The notes under the pieces are model-generated. The model did not search any database, had not been told where the DNA came from, and saw only the letters and a program-made list of their open reading frames with translations. From Paraburkholderia unamae (GTDB taxonomy: Bacteria > Pseudomonadota > Gammaproteobacteria > Burkholderiales > Burkholderiaceae): a stretch of 64,000 nucleotides of DNA. The stretch lies in the NCBI RefSeq assembly GCF_003268775.1, contig NZ_QLSU01000030.1, positions 1 through 64,000 on the forward strand. Reading direction: 5' to 3'. The translations under genes and the position numbers were made by a program. Positions 43,445-52,635 of the stretch are shown one piece after another (positions within the stretch are counted from its first letter, which is position 1; each line of letters starts with the position of its first letter).

Positions 43445-44004
43445 GCGAGTTCCTCCAGTGCGCGCAAGGCGGCGACCACGCGCACCTGGTACGCGACGAA
43501 AGCGATCAGTTGTGACAGCACGACGATGGCGCGCGTGGACAGGCCCGCGTTTTGCAGTGCCGCGAGGGCGGCGGGCCCCTGTTCGGCGGTTTGCGCGGGT
43601 GCGGTGGTCACCGCGCGCGCGTGGGCGAGGATCGCGGCGAGGCGTGAAGAGGGGGCGCTCAACGCGGCGCTCCGCTCGGTTGTCGTCGATTGCGTCAGTG
43701 TGTCGAGCAGCGCGGCGGCCTCGACGCCGCTCGCACCCAGCGCGGCGAGACGTGCGCGGTAAGCGCGTGCCGTTGCGTCGGCGCGTGTCAATGCGGCGGT
43801 ATAAGCCGCTGCCGCGAGGCGTTCGGCAAGCGGGAGATCCTCGGCCTCGGCGTCGAGCAACGCGTCGAGGCTGCCTTGCGTGTGCCGCGTGGCCTCGGCG
43901 CGGTGTGCGCGCAAGGCGGCGGTCTCGCCGTGAGCGTCGAGCCCCGCGAGTTGGGCGACGAGGTCGTCGCGCGCGATGGTGGATTCAGTCGATTCGGTTG
44001 ACAT
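43441..44004 (-). CDS. CMD-domain protein without cysteines (partner of the alkylhydroperoxidase)
   Basis: 187 residues, very Ala-rich (all-helical). The LAYTAALTRADATARAYRARLAALG-like region and the C-terminal GLSTRAIVVLSQLIAFVAYQVRVVAALRALEEL match CMD proteins of the Avi_7170 type found next to a cysteine-bearing partner. No Cys is present, so it cannot itself use a CxxC redox site and probably acts as a structural or substrate partner. A Ser-Thr-Glu repeat (STESTEST) begins the protein. The ATG at 44004 is preferred to the longer frame that reads the next gene. Confidence 0.75.
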   Translation of the reverse strand: MSTESTESTIARDDLVAQLAGLDAHGETAALRAHRAEATRHTQGSLDALLDAEAEDLPLAERLAAAAYTAALTRADATARAYRARLAALGASGVEAAALLDTLTQSTTTERSAALSAPSSRLAAILAHARAVTTAPAQTAEQGPAALAALQNAGLSTRAIVVLSQLIAFVAYQVRVVAALRALEELA

Positions 44005-44017
44005 GGTGGTAAGCGAG

Positions 44018-45514
44018 TCAGAAAGAAGGAGTGGGTGCGGGCGCGTCGGCGTCGGTCCATTCGTCGCCGAGCAGTTCCGCCTTGTCGAACGCTTCCAGCG
44101 CCGCGTAGTGGCGTTCGCGGTCCGCGTCGAACAGCATCGAGGCGATGGCGCGCGCGAGCCGCTGCGCGCCGTCGCTGATCGCCGGAATGTCGCCGGCGAC
44201 CTTGCCGTGCGAGAGACTCGCCGCATGGTTGAAGCAGTGAATGCGCGCGAGTGCGGGGCAGGCGCCCGCTTTGCGCTCCTGGAAAGCGAAGCGCCGGTCG
44301 AGGTCGGGTGAATTCGCCAGTTCGTCGTCGGGCAGCGAAGCCGGCGGCGAATAGCGTTCGCGCCAGCGCCGCACGTGCGGCGCAATGGCTGCGAACTCGG
44401 GGCGCGTGTCGATGTGCGTGTGGAAGCCCGTGGCGAAGATCACATAGTCCAGTTCGTAGCGACCTTTCGGCGTGCTGAGGATGATCGTTTCGCCTTCCAG
44501 CGTGAGCGTTTCGAGCGGACTCGACAGATGAAAGAGCGCGTTCGGGTGGCGGGACACGCGCAGCACGCTGTCACGCGGAGGTGGCGTTTGCGACTGGCCC
44601 GCGTAGTGGAGGAAGCGCCATTTCCAGTCGTCGTCGAGATCGGCGAAGCCATGCACGAGGCCGGGACTGCCGATGCCGGTGAGCTTGTTGATCGCGGGCA
44701 GCGTGGCGCGCCGAATGAACAGATCCACGCGCGCCGCACCCGCTTCCAGCGCGCACGCGGCATTGTCGAACGCCGAAGCGCCCGCACCGACCACGCCCAC
44801 GCGCTTGCCGCGCAACGCGGCGAAATCGATGGCATCGGAAGAATGCGCACGCATGTGGGCCGGCAGATTCGCGGCTAGCGCGGGCAGCGCAGGGCCGCCG
44901 GTGCCTTCGCGGCCCGTGGCCAGTACCACATGGCGTGCGATCACGCGCTCCTGCGCGCCGCCCGTGGAAGCGAGTTCGAGTTCGGGCAACCCGCCCGCGC
45001 GCGGGTGCAGCAGCGCGAGCCGCGTGTCGTTGCGCACGGGCAGGTCGAGCACGCTCCGATACCAGCGCAAATACGCCATCCATTGGTCGCGCGGAATCTT
45101 GTAGAGCGCTTCCCACTGCTCGCGCCCGAACTGCGCCTCGTACCACGCACGGAACGTGAGCGCGGGCAACCGGAGCGCGGGGCCCGCCAGTTGCTTGGGC
45201 GAGCGCAGGGTGAGCATGCGCGCGTGCGTGAGCCACGGTCCTTCAAGTCCGGCAGGCGCGGTGTCGAAGGCCTGAACGTTGCCGATGCCCAACAGGCGCA
45301 ACTCCGCCGCAATGGCGAGACCGGCCATGCCCGCGCCGACAATGGCGACATCGAGCACACGCTGACCATCGATTTCGCGCGGGGGCACCCAGGCGGGCGC
45401 GGGCAGGTCGAGCCACGCGAGGTCTTCGCGCAAGCGGGCTTCGAGCGCGGCAAGACCGGTGGCGGTGATATCGGCGTCGTTTGGACGCTCGACGGCGTGC
45501 AGGGTGGCGCTCAT
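44018..45514 (-). CDS. Flavin-containing monooxygenase-like oxidoreductase
   Basis: 498 residues. FAD site VLDVAIVGAGMAGLAIAAELRLLGI at about 53-77, NAD(P) site GKRVGVVGAGASAFDNAACALEAG at about 238-261, and FATGFHTHIDTRPEF, the ATG motif near the C-terminal third. This matches the group B (Baeyer-Villiger/N-hydroxylating) type, but the exact fingerprint FxGxxxHxxxW was not found. It is next to the CMD pair and a LysR gene and close to an ABC importer, so it likely oxidises an imported substrate. The substrate is not known. Confidence 0.85.
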   Translation of the reverse strand: MSATLHAVERPNDADITATGLAALEARLREDLAWLDLPAPAWVPPREIDGQRVLDVAIVGAGMAGLAIAAELRLLGIGNVQAFDTAPAGLEGPWLTHARMLTLRSPKQLAGPALRLPALTFRAWYEAQFGREQWEALYKIPRDQWMAYLRWYRSVLDLPVRNDTRLALLHPRAGGLPELELASTGGAQERVIARHVVLATGREGTGGPALPALAANLPAHMRAHSSDAIDFAALRGKRVGVVGAGASAFDNAACALEAGAARVDLFIRRATLPAINKLTGIGSPGLVHGFADLDDDWKWRFLHYAGQSQTPPPRDSVLRVSRHPNALFHLSSPLETLTLEGETIILSTPKGRYELDYVIFATGFHTHIDTRPEFAAIAPHVRRWRERYSPPASLPDDELANSPDLDRRFAFQERKAGACPALARIHCFNHAASLSHGKVAGDIPAISDGAQRLARAIASMLFDADRERHYAALEAFDKAELLGDEWTDADAPAPTPSF

Positions 45515-46485
45515 ACGGTCGCTCCTTCGTTGGTGTGAGGCGAGGCAGTCGCCTCGCGGCGGGCGAGCAGCGCGTCATGACGCTGCGCGCCGTGGCGTGT
45601 TGCGCCCGGCAGCAGTTCGAGCGAGACGGCCGCCACGGCTTCCACGAACGCCTTCGCATCGTCGCGCGGCGGTCTGCCCGCCGCGCTGAATACGCCGTAG
45701 AAGAAGGGAATGTCGACGTCGAGCGCGCGCGTCACCACGCCCGCGACCGGTGTGCCGAACGCGGTGGCGGGATCGACCACGGCGACGGCAAGCCCCGCCT
45801 GCGCCGCCATCATCGCGTTGAGCGATGCATTGCTTTCGAGCACGACGTGCGCGCGCTGGCCCGCTGCCTCGAAGGCGCGGTCGATGCCGCGCCGCAGGCG
45901 ATAGCGGTTCGCGACCGTCGCGAGGCTGCGCGGGGCGAGTTGCGCGAGCGAGAGCGTTGCCGCCTGCGCGAGGGGATCGTCTTCGCGCAGGACGGCTACG
46001 CAAGGCGCTTCGATCACGTAATGCAGATCGATATCGCCGTGCGCGAGCGGCAGCGTGGCTATGCCGATGTCGACGGCGCGCGAGAGCAGCGCGTCCACGA
46101 CCTGCTCTGCTGCGGCGCTACGCAAATGCGTGTCGATCGCAAGGCCGCTGCGAGCGAGCGCGCGCGGCACGAGTGCCGCCGCGAGCGCAGGCGTGGCTGC
46201 CACGCGCAGCGGCCGCGCTTCGTCGAGACCGATGGCCCGCGCGCTCGCGCGAATCGCGTCGAGCCCGACCAGCGAGCGCTCGACTTCCGCGTAAAGCAGG
46301 AAGGCGCGTTGCGTGGGCGTCACGCGCGGCCCCTTGCGATCGAACAGGGCGTAGCCGAGTTCGAGTTCGAGATCCTGAATCGCGCGCGTCACGCTGGGTT
46401 GCGAGCGGCCCAGCAAGCGGCCCGCGCCCGTGATGCTGCCGGCTGAAATCACGGCGGAAAAGGCTTCGAGTTGATGCAACTCCAT
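45511..46485 (-). CDS. LysR-family regulator of the transport/oxidation cluster
   Basis: 324 residues from the ATG at 46485 (MELHQLEAF); a start four residues earlier (46497) is possible. HTH about 1-60 (FSAVISAGSITGAGRLLGRSQPSVTRAIQDLE), then effector domain (RVAATPALAAALVPRALARSGL). It overlaps the monooxygenase gene by four bases, so it is the first gene of the minus-strand run and faces the liv-type operon across 330 bp. It probably controls both sides. Confidence 0.88.
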   Translation of the reverse strand: MELHQLEAFSAVISAGSITGAGRLLGRSQPSVTRAIQDLELELGYALFDRKGPRVTPTQRAFLLYAEVERSLVGLDAIRASARAIGLDEARPLRVAATPALAAALVPRALARSGLAIDTHLRSAAAEQVVDALLSRAVDIGIATLPLAHGDIDLHYVIEAPCVAVLREDDPLAQAATLSLAQLAPRSLATVANRYRLRRGIDRAFEAAGQRAHVVLESNASLNAMMAAQAGLAVAVVDPATAFGTPVAGVVTRALDVDIPFFYGVFSAAGRPPRDDAKAFVEAVAAVSLELLPGATRHGAQRHDALLARREATASPHTNEGATV

Positions 46486-46815
46486 GCGGCGTCCCATTCA
46501 TGTGGTGTGGGCATTCTAGGGCCACCTGTATGCGCGATTCTTATAATAAATCGAGCTTTCCAAATGAACGTTCGACAAATGATGGAGACGTAGCCGCGTT
46601 TTCCGCACGCCGTTCACGCCGCGCGAAAAGCACGCAAAGTGCCGTACGGCAAGGCGTTGCGACACCTGGGCGCAATGCGTGCACCCGCGCAATCCCGCAA
46701 AGCGAATAAGCATTTCACAATCGCACTTAATAGCTTTAACTCGAAACTTGGTTGGTTCGCGTATTTAGCGCGTGATTAGATCGCAGCACTTCAATCCGTC
46801 GTATGGGAATCAAGC
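46486..46815. other. Divergent control region, LysR gene and liv-type operon
   Basis: 330 bp. Contains ATTCTTATAATAAAT at about 46538-46552, an AT-rich near-palindrome with the T-N11-A layout of LysR sites, and a second AT-rich area at 46709-46745. No supported coding region. Confidence 0.4.
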
Positions 46816-47994
46816 ATGTCGAACCGGTCAGGCAAAGAGGGCGGCGCGTTCGCGCCATTCAAGTGGTTGCGCACGCTGGCGTGCCTCGGCGCGTTGGCGT
46901 TGCCTTACGCGGCGCACGCGGCCGATCCCTATTGGGTGGGCGTGAGCGGGCCGCTCACCGGCCAGGACGCGCAGTACGGCGAGCAGTGGAAGCGCGGCTT
47001 CGACCTCGCGCTCGAACAGATCAACGGTAGCGGCGGCATTCACGGCCATCCGTTGCAATACGAGTTCGAGGACAGCCGCAGCGACCCGCGCCAGGCCGTG
47101 GCGATCGCGCAGAAGTTCACGGGCGACAGCCGCATCCTGCTTGAACTGGGCGACCTCTCCAGCGGCGCTTCGATGGCGGCTTCGCCCATCTATCAGCGCG
47201 CGGGCCTCGTGCAGTTCGGCTTCACGAACTCGCACCCCGACTTCACGAAGGGCGGCGACTATATGTGGAGCACGGCGATCAGCCAGGCCGAGGAGCAGCC
47301 GATGCTCGCGCGGTACGTCACGGGCGGCCTGGGCTTCAAGAAGATCGCGGTGCTCTATCTGAACACCGACTGGGGCCGCACGAGCGAGGACATCTTCGCG
47401 AAAGCCGCGCGTTCGAACGGCGCGCAGATCGTGGCCGCCGAAGGCTACCAGCCCGACGAAAAGGACTTTCGCGCCACGCTCACGCGTGTGCGCAGCGCGA
47501 ACCCCGATTCGATCGTGCTGATCTCGTACTACTCGGACGGCGCGCAGATCGTGCGTCAGGCGCGCACCGCCGGCGTCACGCTGCCCATCGCGGCAGTGGG
47601 GTCGGTGTACTCGCCGAAGTTTCTCGAACTCGGCGGCAACGCCGTGAACGGCGTCTATACCGAGTCGAACTTCTTCCCCGGCGATCCGCGCCCCGAAGTG
47701 CAGAGCTTCGTGCAGCGCTATCGCGCGAAGTACGGCGCCGACCCCGACACGTTTGCCGCGCGTGCCTACGACGCCATGATTCTCTCGGGCGAACTGCTAC
47801 GCCGCTACGGCGCCACGCGCGCCGCCGTGCACGACGGCCTCGCGAAAATCGACGATGTGCCGAGCGTGATTTTCGGGCACTTCCGCTTCGATGCGCAAAC
47901 GCGCCGCGTGGCGGGCGCGAAGAATCAGGATCTCGTCGTGAAGGACGGCAAGTTCGCGCGCTGGGACGGCGCAAGCGCGCTGCGTACGCAATAA
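46816..47994 (+). CDS. Branched-chain-amino-acid-type ABC transporter substrate-binding protein (paralogue 2)
   Basis: 392 residues, signal peptide to about residue 35 (AAHA/AD). Same blocks as the protein at 41.5 kb: VGVSGPLTGQDAQYGEQW, DSRSDPRQAVAIAQKF, SMAASPIYQRAGLVQFGFTNSHPDFTKGGDY, EGYQPDEKDFRATL. It captures the solute in the periplasm and delivers it to the fused permease, encoded 42 bp downstream. Ligand unknown; the LivJ-type fold also binds amides, aromatic acids and sulfur compounds. Confidence 0.93.
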   Translation: MSNRSGKEGGAFAPFKWLRTLACLGALALPYAAHAADPYWVGVSGPLTGQDAQYGEQWKRGFDLALEQINGSGGIHGHPLQYEFEDSRSDPRQAVAIAQKFTGDSRILLELGDLSSGASMAASPIYQRAGLVQFGFTNSHPDFTKGGDYMWSTAISQAEEQPMLARYVTGGLGFKKIAVLYLNTDWGRTSEDIFAKAARSNGAQIVAAEGYQPDEKDFRATLTRVRSANPDSIVLISYYSDGAQIVRQARTAGVTLPIAAVGSVYSPKFLELGGNAVNGVYTESNFFPGDPRPEVQSFVQRYRAKYGADPDTFAARAYDAMILSGELLRRYGATRAAVHDGLAKIDDVPSVIFGHFRFDAQTRRVAGAKNQDLVVKDGKFARWDGASALRTQ

Positions 47995-48036
47995 GCGTGG
48001 CGACTCCTTAGGCCTCCAAACGGAAACCTGGCGACC

Positions 48037-49860
48037 ATGAGCGCATGGCTTGACTACACTCTCAACGGCCTGATCGTCGGCAACATCTATGCGTTGCTGG
48101 CTGTGGGGCTGGCGCTGATCTTCGGCGTCTCGCATCTCATCAACTTCGCCCACGGCTCCGTCTACATGGTGGGCGCGTTCGTCGGCTGGCTGTGTCTCAC
48201 GCGGCTCGGCTTGCCGTTGCCGCTCGCGCTCGCCGCCACCATCGCGGCTTGCGCGGTGCTCGGCATGGCGATCGAGCGCATCGGGCTGCGGCCGCTGCAA
48301 GGCGCGGCGCGCATCGCACCGTTGCTCGCCACCATCGGCATCAGTTTCGTGCTCGACCAGCTCGCGCAACTCGTGTTCGGGCCTGACCCGCGCCCGGTGC
48401 CGTCACCGCTGCCGAACTGGACGCTCTCGATCGGCGGCGCCACGCTTGGCTCGCTCGACGTGCTGATCGCGGCGATCGGCATCGGCGCGGCCGCCGTGCT
48501 CTACGCGTTCCTGCGTTTTAGCCGTCTTGGCTGGGCCGTGCGCGCGACGGCGCAGGACCGCGACGCGGCGCAGCAGATGGGCGTGGACGTCAACGCGGTG
48601 AACCGCGTGGTGTTCGCGATCGCGTGCGGACTGGGCGGCCTGAGCGGCTTGCTCGTCGGCATGTACTACAACAGCATCGACCCGGCGATGGGCTTCCAGG
48701 CCACCCTCAAGGGCGTCGTGGCGCTGCTCATAGGCGGCCTCGGCAACGTGCCGGGCGCGATTGCGGGCAGCCTGCTTCTCGGGCTCGTGGAAAGCTACGG
48801 TGTGGCGCTCTTTGGCACGAGCTATCGCGACCTGTTTGCGTTCGTGCTGCTGCTGGCGTTTCTCGTGTGGCGTCCTAACGGTTTGTTCAGCGCGAACCGG
48901 CGCCTGCCGCCCGAGCCGCTTACGGGCACCTTCGTTTCGAACCGGCGCGCGATCAATGTGCCCAAACCGGTGATCGCCGTCCTCATCGCGATCGCCGCCG
49001 CGCTGCCGTTCGCGGTCTCTTCCGGCTACGTGTTGCAGACGCTCACGAACGCGTGGATCTACGGCCTGCTTGCGCTGAGCCTCACGCTCGTGGCGGGCAC
49101 GGTGGGGCAGATTTCGCTGGGTCACGCGGCGCTGCTGTTGATCGGCGCCTATGCCTCGGCGCTGCTCTCGGCCGATTTCGGCTGGTCGCCCGCGTTGACC
49201 ATCGTGCTCGCGGGGCTGCTGACGGCGGCGCTCGGCACGCTGCTCGTGTATCCGTCGTTCCGCCTGCGCGGCCATTACGTCTCGATCGCGACGCTCGGCA
49301 TTGGCGAGATCGTGGGGCTCGTCGTGCTCAACTGGGACGGTCTCACACGCGGTCCCATCGGCGTGTCGGGCATCGCGCCGCTCTCGCTGTTCGGCTGGAC
49401 GCTCGACAGCGCGCGCTCGGTCTACTGGTTCACGCTCGCCGTGCTGATCGTGCTCGCGCTGCTGCAACTGCGGCTGCTGCACTCGCATCTGGGCCGCACG
49501 TGGCGCGCGGTGCGCGAAGACGACGTGGCCGCGCGCGCCTATGGTGTCAAACCGAACCGTTACAAGGCGCTCGCGTTCGCGTGGGGCGGCTTCGCGGCGG
49601 GCATAGGCGGCGGGATCGCCGCGCACCTGTACAGCTATATCAACTACCAGACCTTCGACTCGCAGGTCTCGATTCTCGGGCTGACCATGGTGATTCTCGG
49701 CGGCCTGGGGAATGTTGCGGGCGCAATCATCGGCGCGACGGCGCTCATCAGCCTGCCCGAGCTGTTCCGCTTCGCCGCGGAGTATCGCATGCTCGTGTAC
49801 GGCGTCGTGCTTTTGCTGCTCGTGCGGTTCAGGCCTCAGGGCTTGTTCGGTTCGGTCTGA
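48037..49860 (+). CDS. Fused LivH-LivM ABC permease
   Basis: 607 residues. The N-terminal half (1-~290) is LivH-like (NGLIVGNIYALLAVGLALIFGVSHLINFAHG, then ATAQDRDAAQQMGVDVN), the C-terminal half (~300-607) is LivM-like (AGTVGQISLGHAALLLIGAYASALL, then AVREDDVAARAYGVKPNRYKALAFAWGG). Both halves have the EAA-like loop and end in RPxGLF. The normal pair of separate genes is one polypeptide here. About 18 membrane helices in total. Confidence 0.93.
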   Translation: MSAWLDYTLNGLIVGNIYALLAVGLALIFGVSHLINFAHGSVYMVGAFVGWLCLTRLGLPLPLALAATIAACAVLGMAIERIGLRPLQGAARIAPLLATIGISFVLDQLAQLVFGPDPRPVPSPLPNWTLSIGGATLGSLDVLIAAIGIGAAAVLYAFLRFSRLGWAVRATAQDRDAAQQMGVDVNAVNRVVFAIACGLGGLSGLLVGMYYNSIDPAMGFQATLKGVVALLIGGLGNVPGAIAGSLLLGLVESYGVALFGTSYRDLFAFVLLLAFLVWRPNGLFSANRRLPPEPLTGTFVSNRRAINVPKPVIAVLIAIAAALPFAVSSGYVLQTLTNAWIYGLLALSLTLVAGTVGQISLGHAALLLIGAYASALLSADFGWSPALTIVLAGLLTAALGTLLVYPSFRLRGHYVSIATLGIGEIVGLVVLNWDGLTRGPIGVSGIAPLSLFGWTLDSARSVYWFTLAVLIVLALLQLRLLHSHLGRTWRAVREDDVAARAYGVKPNRYKALAFAWGGFAAGIGGGIAAHLYSYINYQTFDSQVSILGLTMVILGGLGNVAGAIIGATALISLPELFRFAAEYRMLVYGVVLLLLVRFRPQGLFGSV

Positions 49861-49872
49861 AGGGGAAACACC

Positions 49873-50739
49873 ATGTCCACGAATGCCACGGCGAATGCCG
49901 AAATCCTCTTCGATGTGCGTAACGTCACGCGCCGCTTCGACGGGCTGACCGCCGTAGCGGGGGTGAGCTTTTCGATTGCGCGCGGCGAATGCGTGAGCGT
50001 GATCGGTCCGAACGGCGCGGGCAAGTCCACGCTCTTCAATCTGCTCGCGGGCGCCGACATGCCCAACGAAGGCGTGATCCGCTTCGACGGCGAGGACGTC
50101 ACGGGCTACGCGCCCGAGCAGCTTGCCGCGCGCGGCCTTGCGCGCACGTTCCAGCATGGCCGCGTGTTCGGCAACCTGAGCGTGCTCGACAACGTCTTGA
50201 TGGGCGCGCATGCGCGCCTCGAAGTCGCGCGCCGTGGCTGGCCGGTTGCGGGCGCGGTGGCGGAACTGCTGCGCGCGTTGTTTCAGCCGCCCGCCGTGCG
50301 GCGCGCCGAGGCCGCGCTGCGCGCCGAAGCGCACGCGGTGATCGAGCGCTTTGGCGAGCGGCTCACGCCGCGTGTCGACCAGCCCGCGCACAGCCTTTCC
50401 TATGCGAACCGGCGGCGCGTGGAGATCGCGCGCGCGCTGATGCTCGGCCCGCGCATCTTGCTGCTCGACGAACCGACCGCCGGCATGAACGAATCCGAAA
50501 CGGCCGAAATGCTCGCGCTGCTGCTCGAACTCAAGCGAGAAGGGCTGACCATTCTGCTCATCGAGCACAAGCTCGAACTCGTGATGACGCTGTCCGACCG
50601 CGTGCTTGTGCTCGACGAGGGCCGCGTCATCGCACAGGGCGCGCCGCACGAGGTGCGCCACGACCCCGCCGTGATCGAAGCCTATCTCGGCCATCGCCAT
50701 GTGGGCGCCGACGACCTTTCGCGCGCGGTGGCCGTATGA
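49873..50739 (+). CDS. ABC transporter ATP-binding protein, LivG-like
   Basis: 288 residues. Walker A GPNGAGKST (about 43-51), signature LSYANRRRVEIARAL in place of LSGGQ (usual for LivG), Walker B RILLLDEPTAGMNESE, and H-loop IEHKLELVM. Energises the fused permease. 12 bp after the permease gene; its stop overlaps the next ATG. Confidence 0.94.
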   Translation: MSTNATANAEILFDVRNVTRRFDGLTAVAGVSFSIARGECVSVIGPNGAGKSTLFNLLAGADMPNEGVIRFDGEDVTGYAPEQLAARGLARTFQHGRVFGNLSVLDNVLMGAHARLEVARRGWPVAGAVAELLRALFQPPAVRRAEAALRAEAHAVIERFGERLTPRVDQPAHSLSYANRRRVEIARALMLGPRILLLDEPTAGMNESETAEMLALLLELKREGLTILLIEHKLELVMTLSDRVLVLDEGRVIAQGAPHEVRHDPAVIEAYLGHRHVGADDLSRAVAV

Positions 50740-51533
50740 GCGAGGCGCAAGTCATTCCACTTTTCAACGACCCGACCCGCGAACGCCGCACCATGACCAC
50801 GCCGCTCCTGAAGCTCGACCGCATCGACACGTTCTATGGCCAGAGCCAGGTTCATTTCGGCGTGACGGTGGCGGTGCCGCGCGGCGAGATCGTCTGCCTG
50901 CTCGGCGGCAACGCAAGCGGCAAATCGACCACCATGAAGGTGATTCTCGGCCTGCACAAGGCGCGCGCGGGCACGGTGAGTTTCGACGGCGCACCGCTCG
51001 ACGGGCTCGATACCGCACAGATCGTGCGCCGCGGCATTGCCTCCGTGCCCGAGGCGCGGCGGCTGTTCGGCGACATGAGTGTGCGCGAGAATCTGCTGAT
51101 AGGTGCCTTCACGCGGCGCGACCGCGAAGGCATCGCGGAAGATTACGAGCGTATGCTCACCTTATTCCCGCGTGTGAAGGAGCGCCTCAACCAGCGCGCC
51201 GGCACGCTTTCGGGCGGCGAGCAGCAGATGCTCGCGATGGCGCGTGCGCTGATGAGCCGACCGAAGCTCGTGTGCATGGACGAGCCGACCATGGGGCTCT
51301 CGCCGCTTTACGTCGACAAGGTGCTCGACCTGATCCGCACGATCAACGCCCAAGGCGTGACGTTCTTCATGGTGGAGCAGAACGCGAGTCTCGCCTTGCA
51401 GATCGCGCATCGCGGCTACGTGCTGCAAACGGGGCGCGTGGTGCTCTCTGGCGAGGCTTCCGCGCTGCTTGCGGACGAGCGCATTCGCGACGCCTACCTG
51501 GGCGGCCCGCTCGCGGCGCAAACGGCGTCGTAA
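50736..51533 (+). CDS. ABC transporter ATP-binding protein, LivF-like
   Basis: 265 residues, ATGA overlap with the LivG-like gene. Walker A GGNASGKST (unusual Ala-Ser for Gly-Ala), signature LSGGEQQMLAMARAL, Walker B KLVCMDEPTMGLSP, and VEQNASLAL. Second ATPase of the importer. A later ATG at 50793 (MTTPLLKLDRI) is also a plausible start because LivF proteins usually begin there. Confidence 0.93.
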   Translation: MSEAQVIPLFNDPTRERRTMTTPLLKLDRIDTFYGQSQVHFGVTVAVPRGEIVCLLGGNASGKSTTMKVILGLHKARAGTVSFDGAPLDGLDTAQIVRRGIASVPEARRLFGDMSVRENLLIGAFTRRDREGIAEDYERMLTLFPRVKERLNQRAGTLSGGEQQMLAMARALMSRPKLVCMDEPTMGLSPLYVDKVLDLIRTINAQGVTFFMVEQNASLALQIAHRGYVLQTGRVVLSGEASALLADERIRDAYLGGPLAAQTAS

Positions 51534-51542
51534 CCGAAGGAG

Positions 51543-51576
51543 CAGGCGGCGCGCGAAAGCGTTCGTGCGCCGCCTG
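51543..51576. terminator. Hairpin between liv-type operon and convergent VOC gene
   Basis: 10-bp stem CAGGCGGCGC / GCGCCGCCTG with a 14-base loop, nine bases after the ATPase stop. The next bases, GCATTACGTTT, hold a short T-run on the plus strand. Confidence 0.65.
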
Positions 51577-51590
51577 GCATTACGTTTCCC

Positions 51591-52448
51591 TCACGCCGCG
51601 CCGCCTTCCACGAAGCGCAGCGCGACACCCGCGGCATCGGCGGCGGCCACGCGCAGCGCGCCGTCCGCAGTCGTGGCGAAGGCAACGCCGTTGCGTTCGA
51701 ACAGTTGCCGCAACGTGCTGAGCGAACGCACGCGCAGATCCAGCGCCACGTAACGCTCGCTCCCATCCTGGGTGACGGCAACCGCGCCATAACGGCGCTC
51801 GGCCTCCGCCGGCGTCACGAACTCGACGCTCGCGCGCCCGGCCTTCAGACGGTAACGATCCTCGCCGACCGGCTCGATGACGCCGGGCCCGAACAGACGC
51901 TCATAGAGATCGGCGACCCGTTGCGGCGTGGGCGAAGCGACGACGAAGCCGACAATGTCGGTCACGCCGTTCGGATGCTCCCGGTCCTCGTCGCGCCATA
52001 CGAGCTGCGGCGTGAAGTGATGGCAGAAAAACGTGCGGCCGTTGCGCACGAGTTCCGCGCCAAGACGCACGGTGCGAAAGCGCGCGTCCTGTGCGCCGCC
52101 TTCCAGTTGAACGGGCCGGAAGAATTCGGCGGGCGGCTCGACCGCAATGCCGCGCGCGGTGATCGCCTCATGCAGCGCGAACGAATCGTCGGTCTTGAAC
52201 ACGAGTCCCGAGAGGCCAAGCGGCGCATCGACAATGTCCGGGCGGTTCACGCGCTTGCCTGGCTCGAAGCCGAGCAGTTCCAGATAGTTTTCGCCGAAGA
52301 TCGCGAGGTGATTGCTCGATCCGAGCGAGTGATGACCGCGCGCGGTCAGGGCAAAGCCCAGCTTGCGATAGATGTCCGACGCCTGGTCGAGCTGATCCTT
52401 GACGTTGACGACGACGTGGTCGAGTACGGGGGCGGGGATGCGACTCAT
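51591..52448 (-). CDS. VOC (glyoxalase-3-like) family protein
   Basis: 285 residues. N-terminal VLDHVVVNVKDQLDQASDIYRKLGFALTARGHHSLGSSNHLAIFGENYLELLGFEP is the first VOC half with its His/Glu metal ligands; the second half is at about 145-250 (DIVGFVVASPTPQRVADLYERLFG). Members include ring-cleavage dioxygenase-like and glyoxalase-like enzymes. The ATG at 52448 gives MSRIPAPVLDHV. Convergent with the importer operon; function not known. Confidence 0.85.
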   Translation of the reverse strand: MSRIPAPVLDHVVVNVKDQLDQASDIYRKLGFALTARGHHSLGSSNHLAIFGENYLELLGFEPGKRVNRPDIVDAPLGLSGLVFKTDDSFALHEAITARGIAVEPPAEFFRPVQLEGGAQDARFRTVRLGAELVRNGRTFFCHHFTPQLVWRDEDREHPNGVTDIVGFVVASPTPQRVADLYERLFGPGVIEPVGEDRYRLKAGRASVEFVTPAEAERRYGAVAVTQDGSERYVALDLRVRSLSTLRQLFERNGVAFATTADGALRVAAADAAGVALRFVEGGAA

Positions 52449-52602
52449 TGCAGCGTATTCCTCCAGTGTGCAGGGTGCGGAACGCATGCCACGAAGCCCG
52501 CTGCGATTCCGTTGGGTGGGAAAGACGCTCGAAAGTGTACTGACTGTTGTGCACGCCTTGAACCAAGCGATCGTGATTTGTTCAGCGCGATTTGGCAGAA
52601 GG

Positions 52603-52619
52603 CGGGGCCTTGCGCCCCG
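52603..52619. terminator. Short hairpin downstream of the aceE-like gene
   Basis: 6-bp stem CGGGGC / GCCCCG with a 5-base loop, 17 bp after the E1 stop on the minus strand. No T-run, so modest confidence. Confidence 0.4.
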
Positions 52620-52635
52620 TCTCCCTCCCGATGGC

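Noticed and set aside
46542..46547. TATAAT box upstream of the LysR/liv-type genes
   Set aside because: No matching -35 at 16-18 bp on the plus strand, so not listed as a promoter; it may be part of a LysR site.
48403..50700. Long antisense open frame (about 765 codons) over the liv-type genes
   Set aside because: Composition is Arg/His/Ala-rich with no family motif, it lies opposite well-identified ABC genes, and such frames are common in GC-rich DNA.
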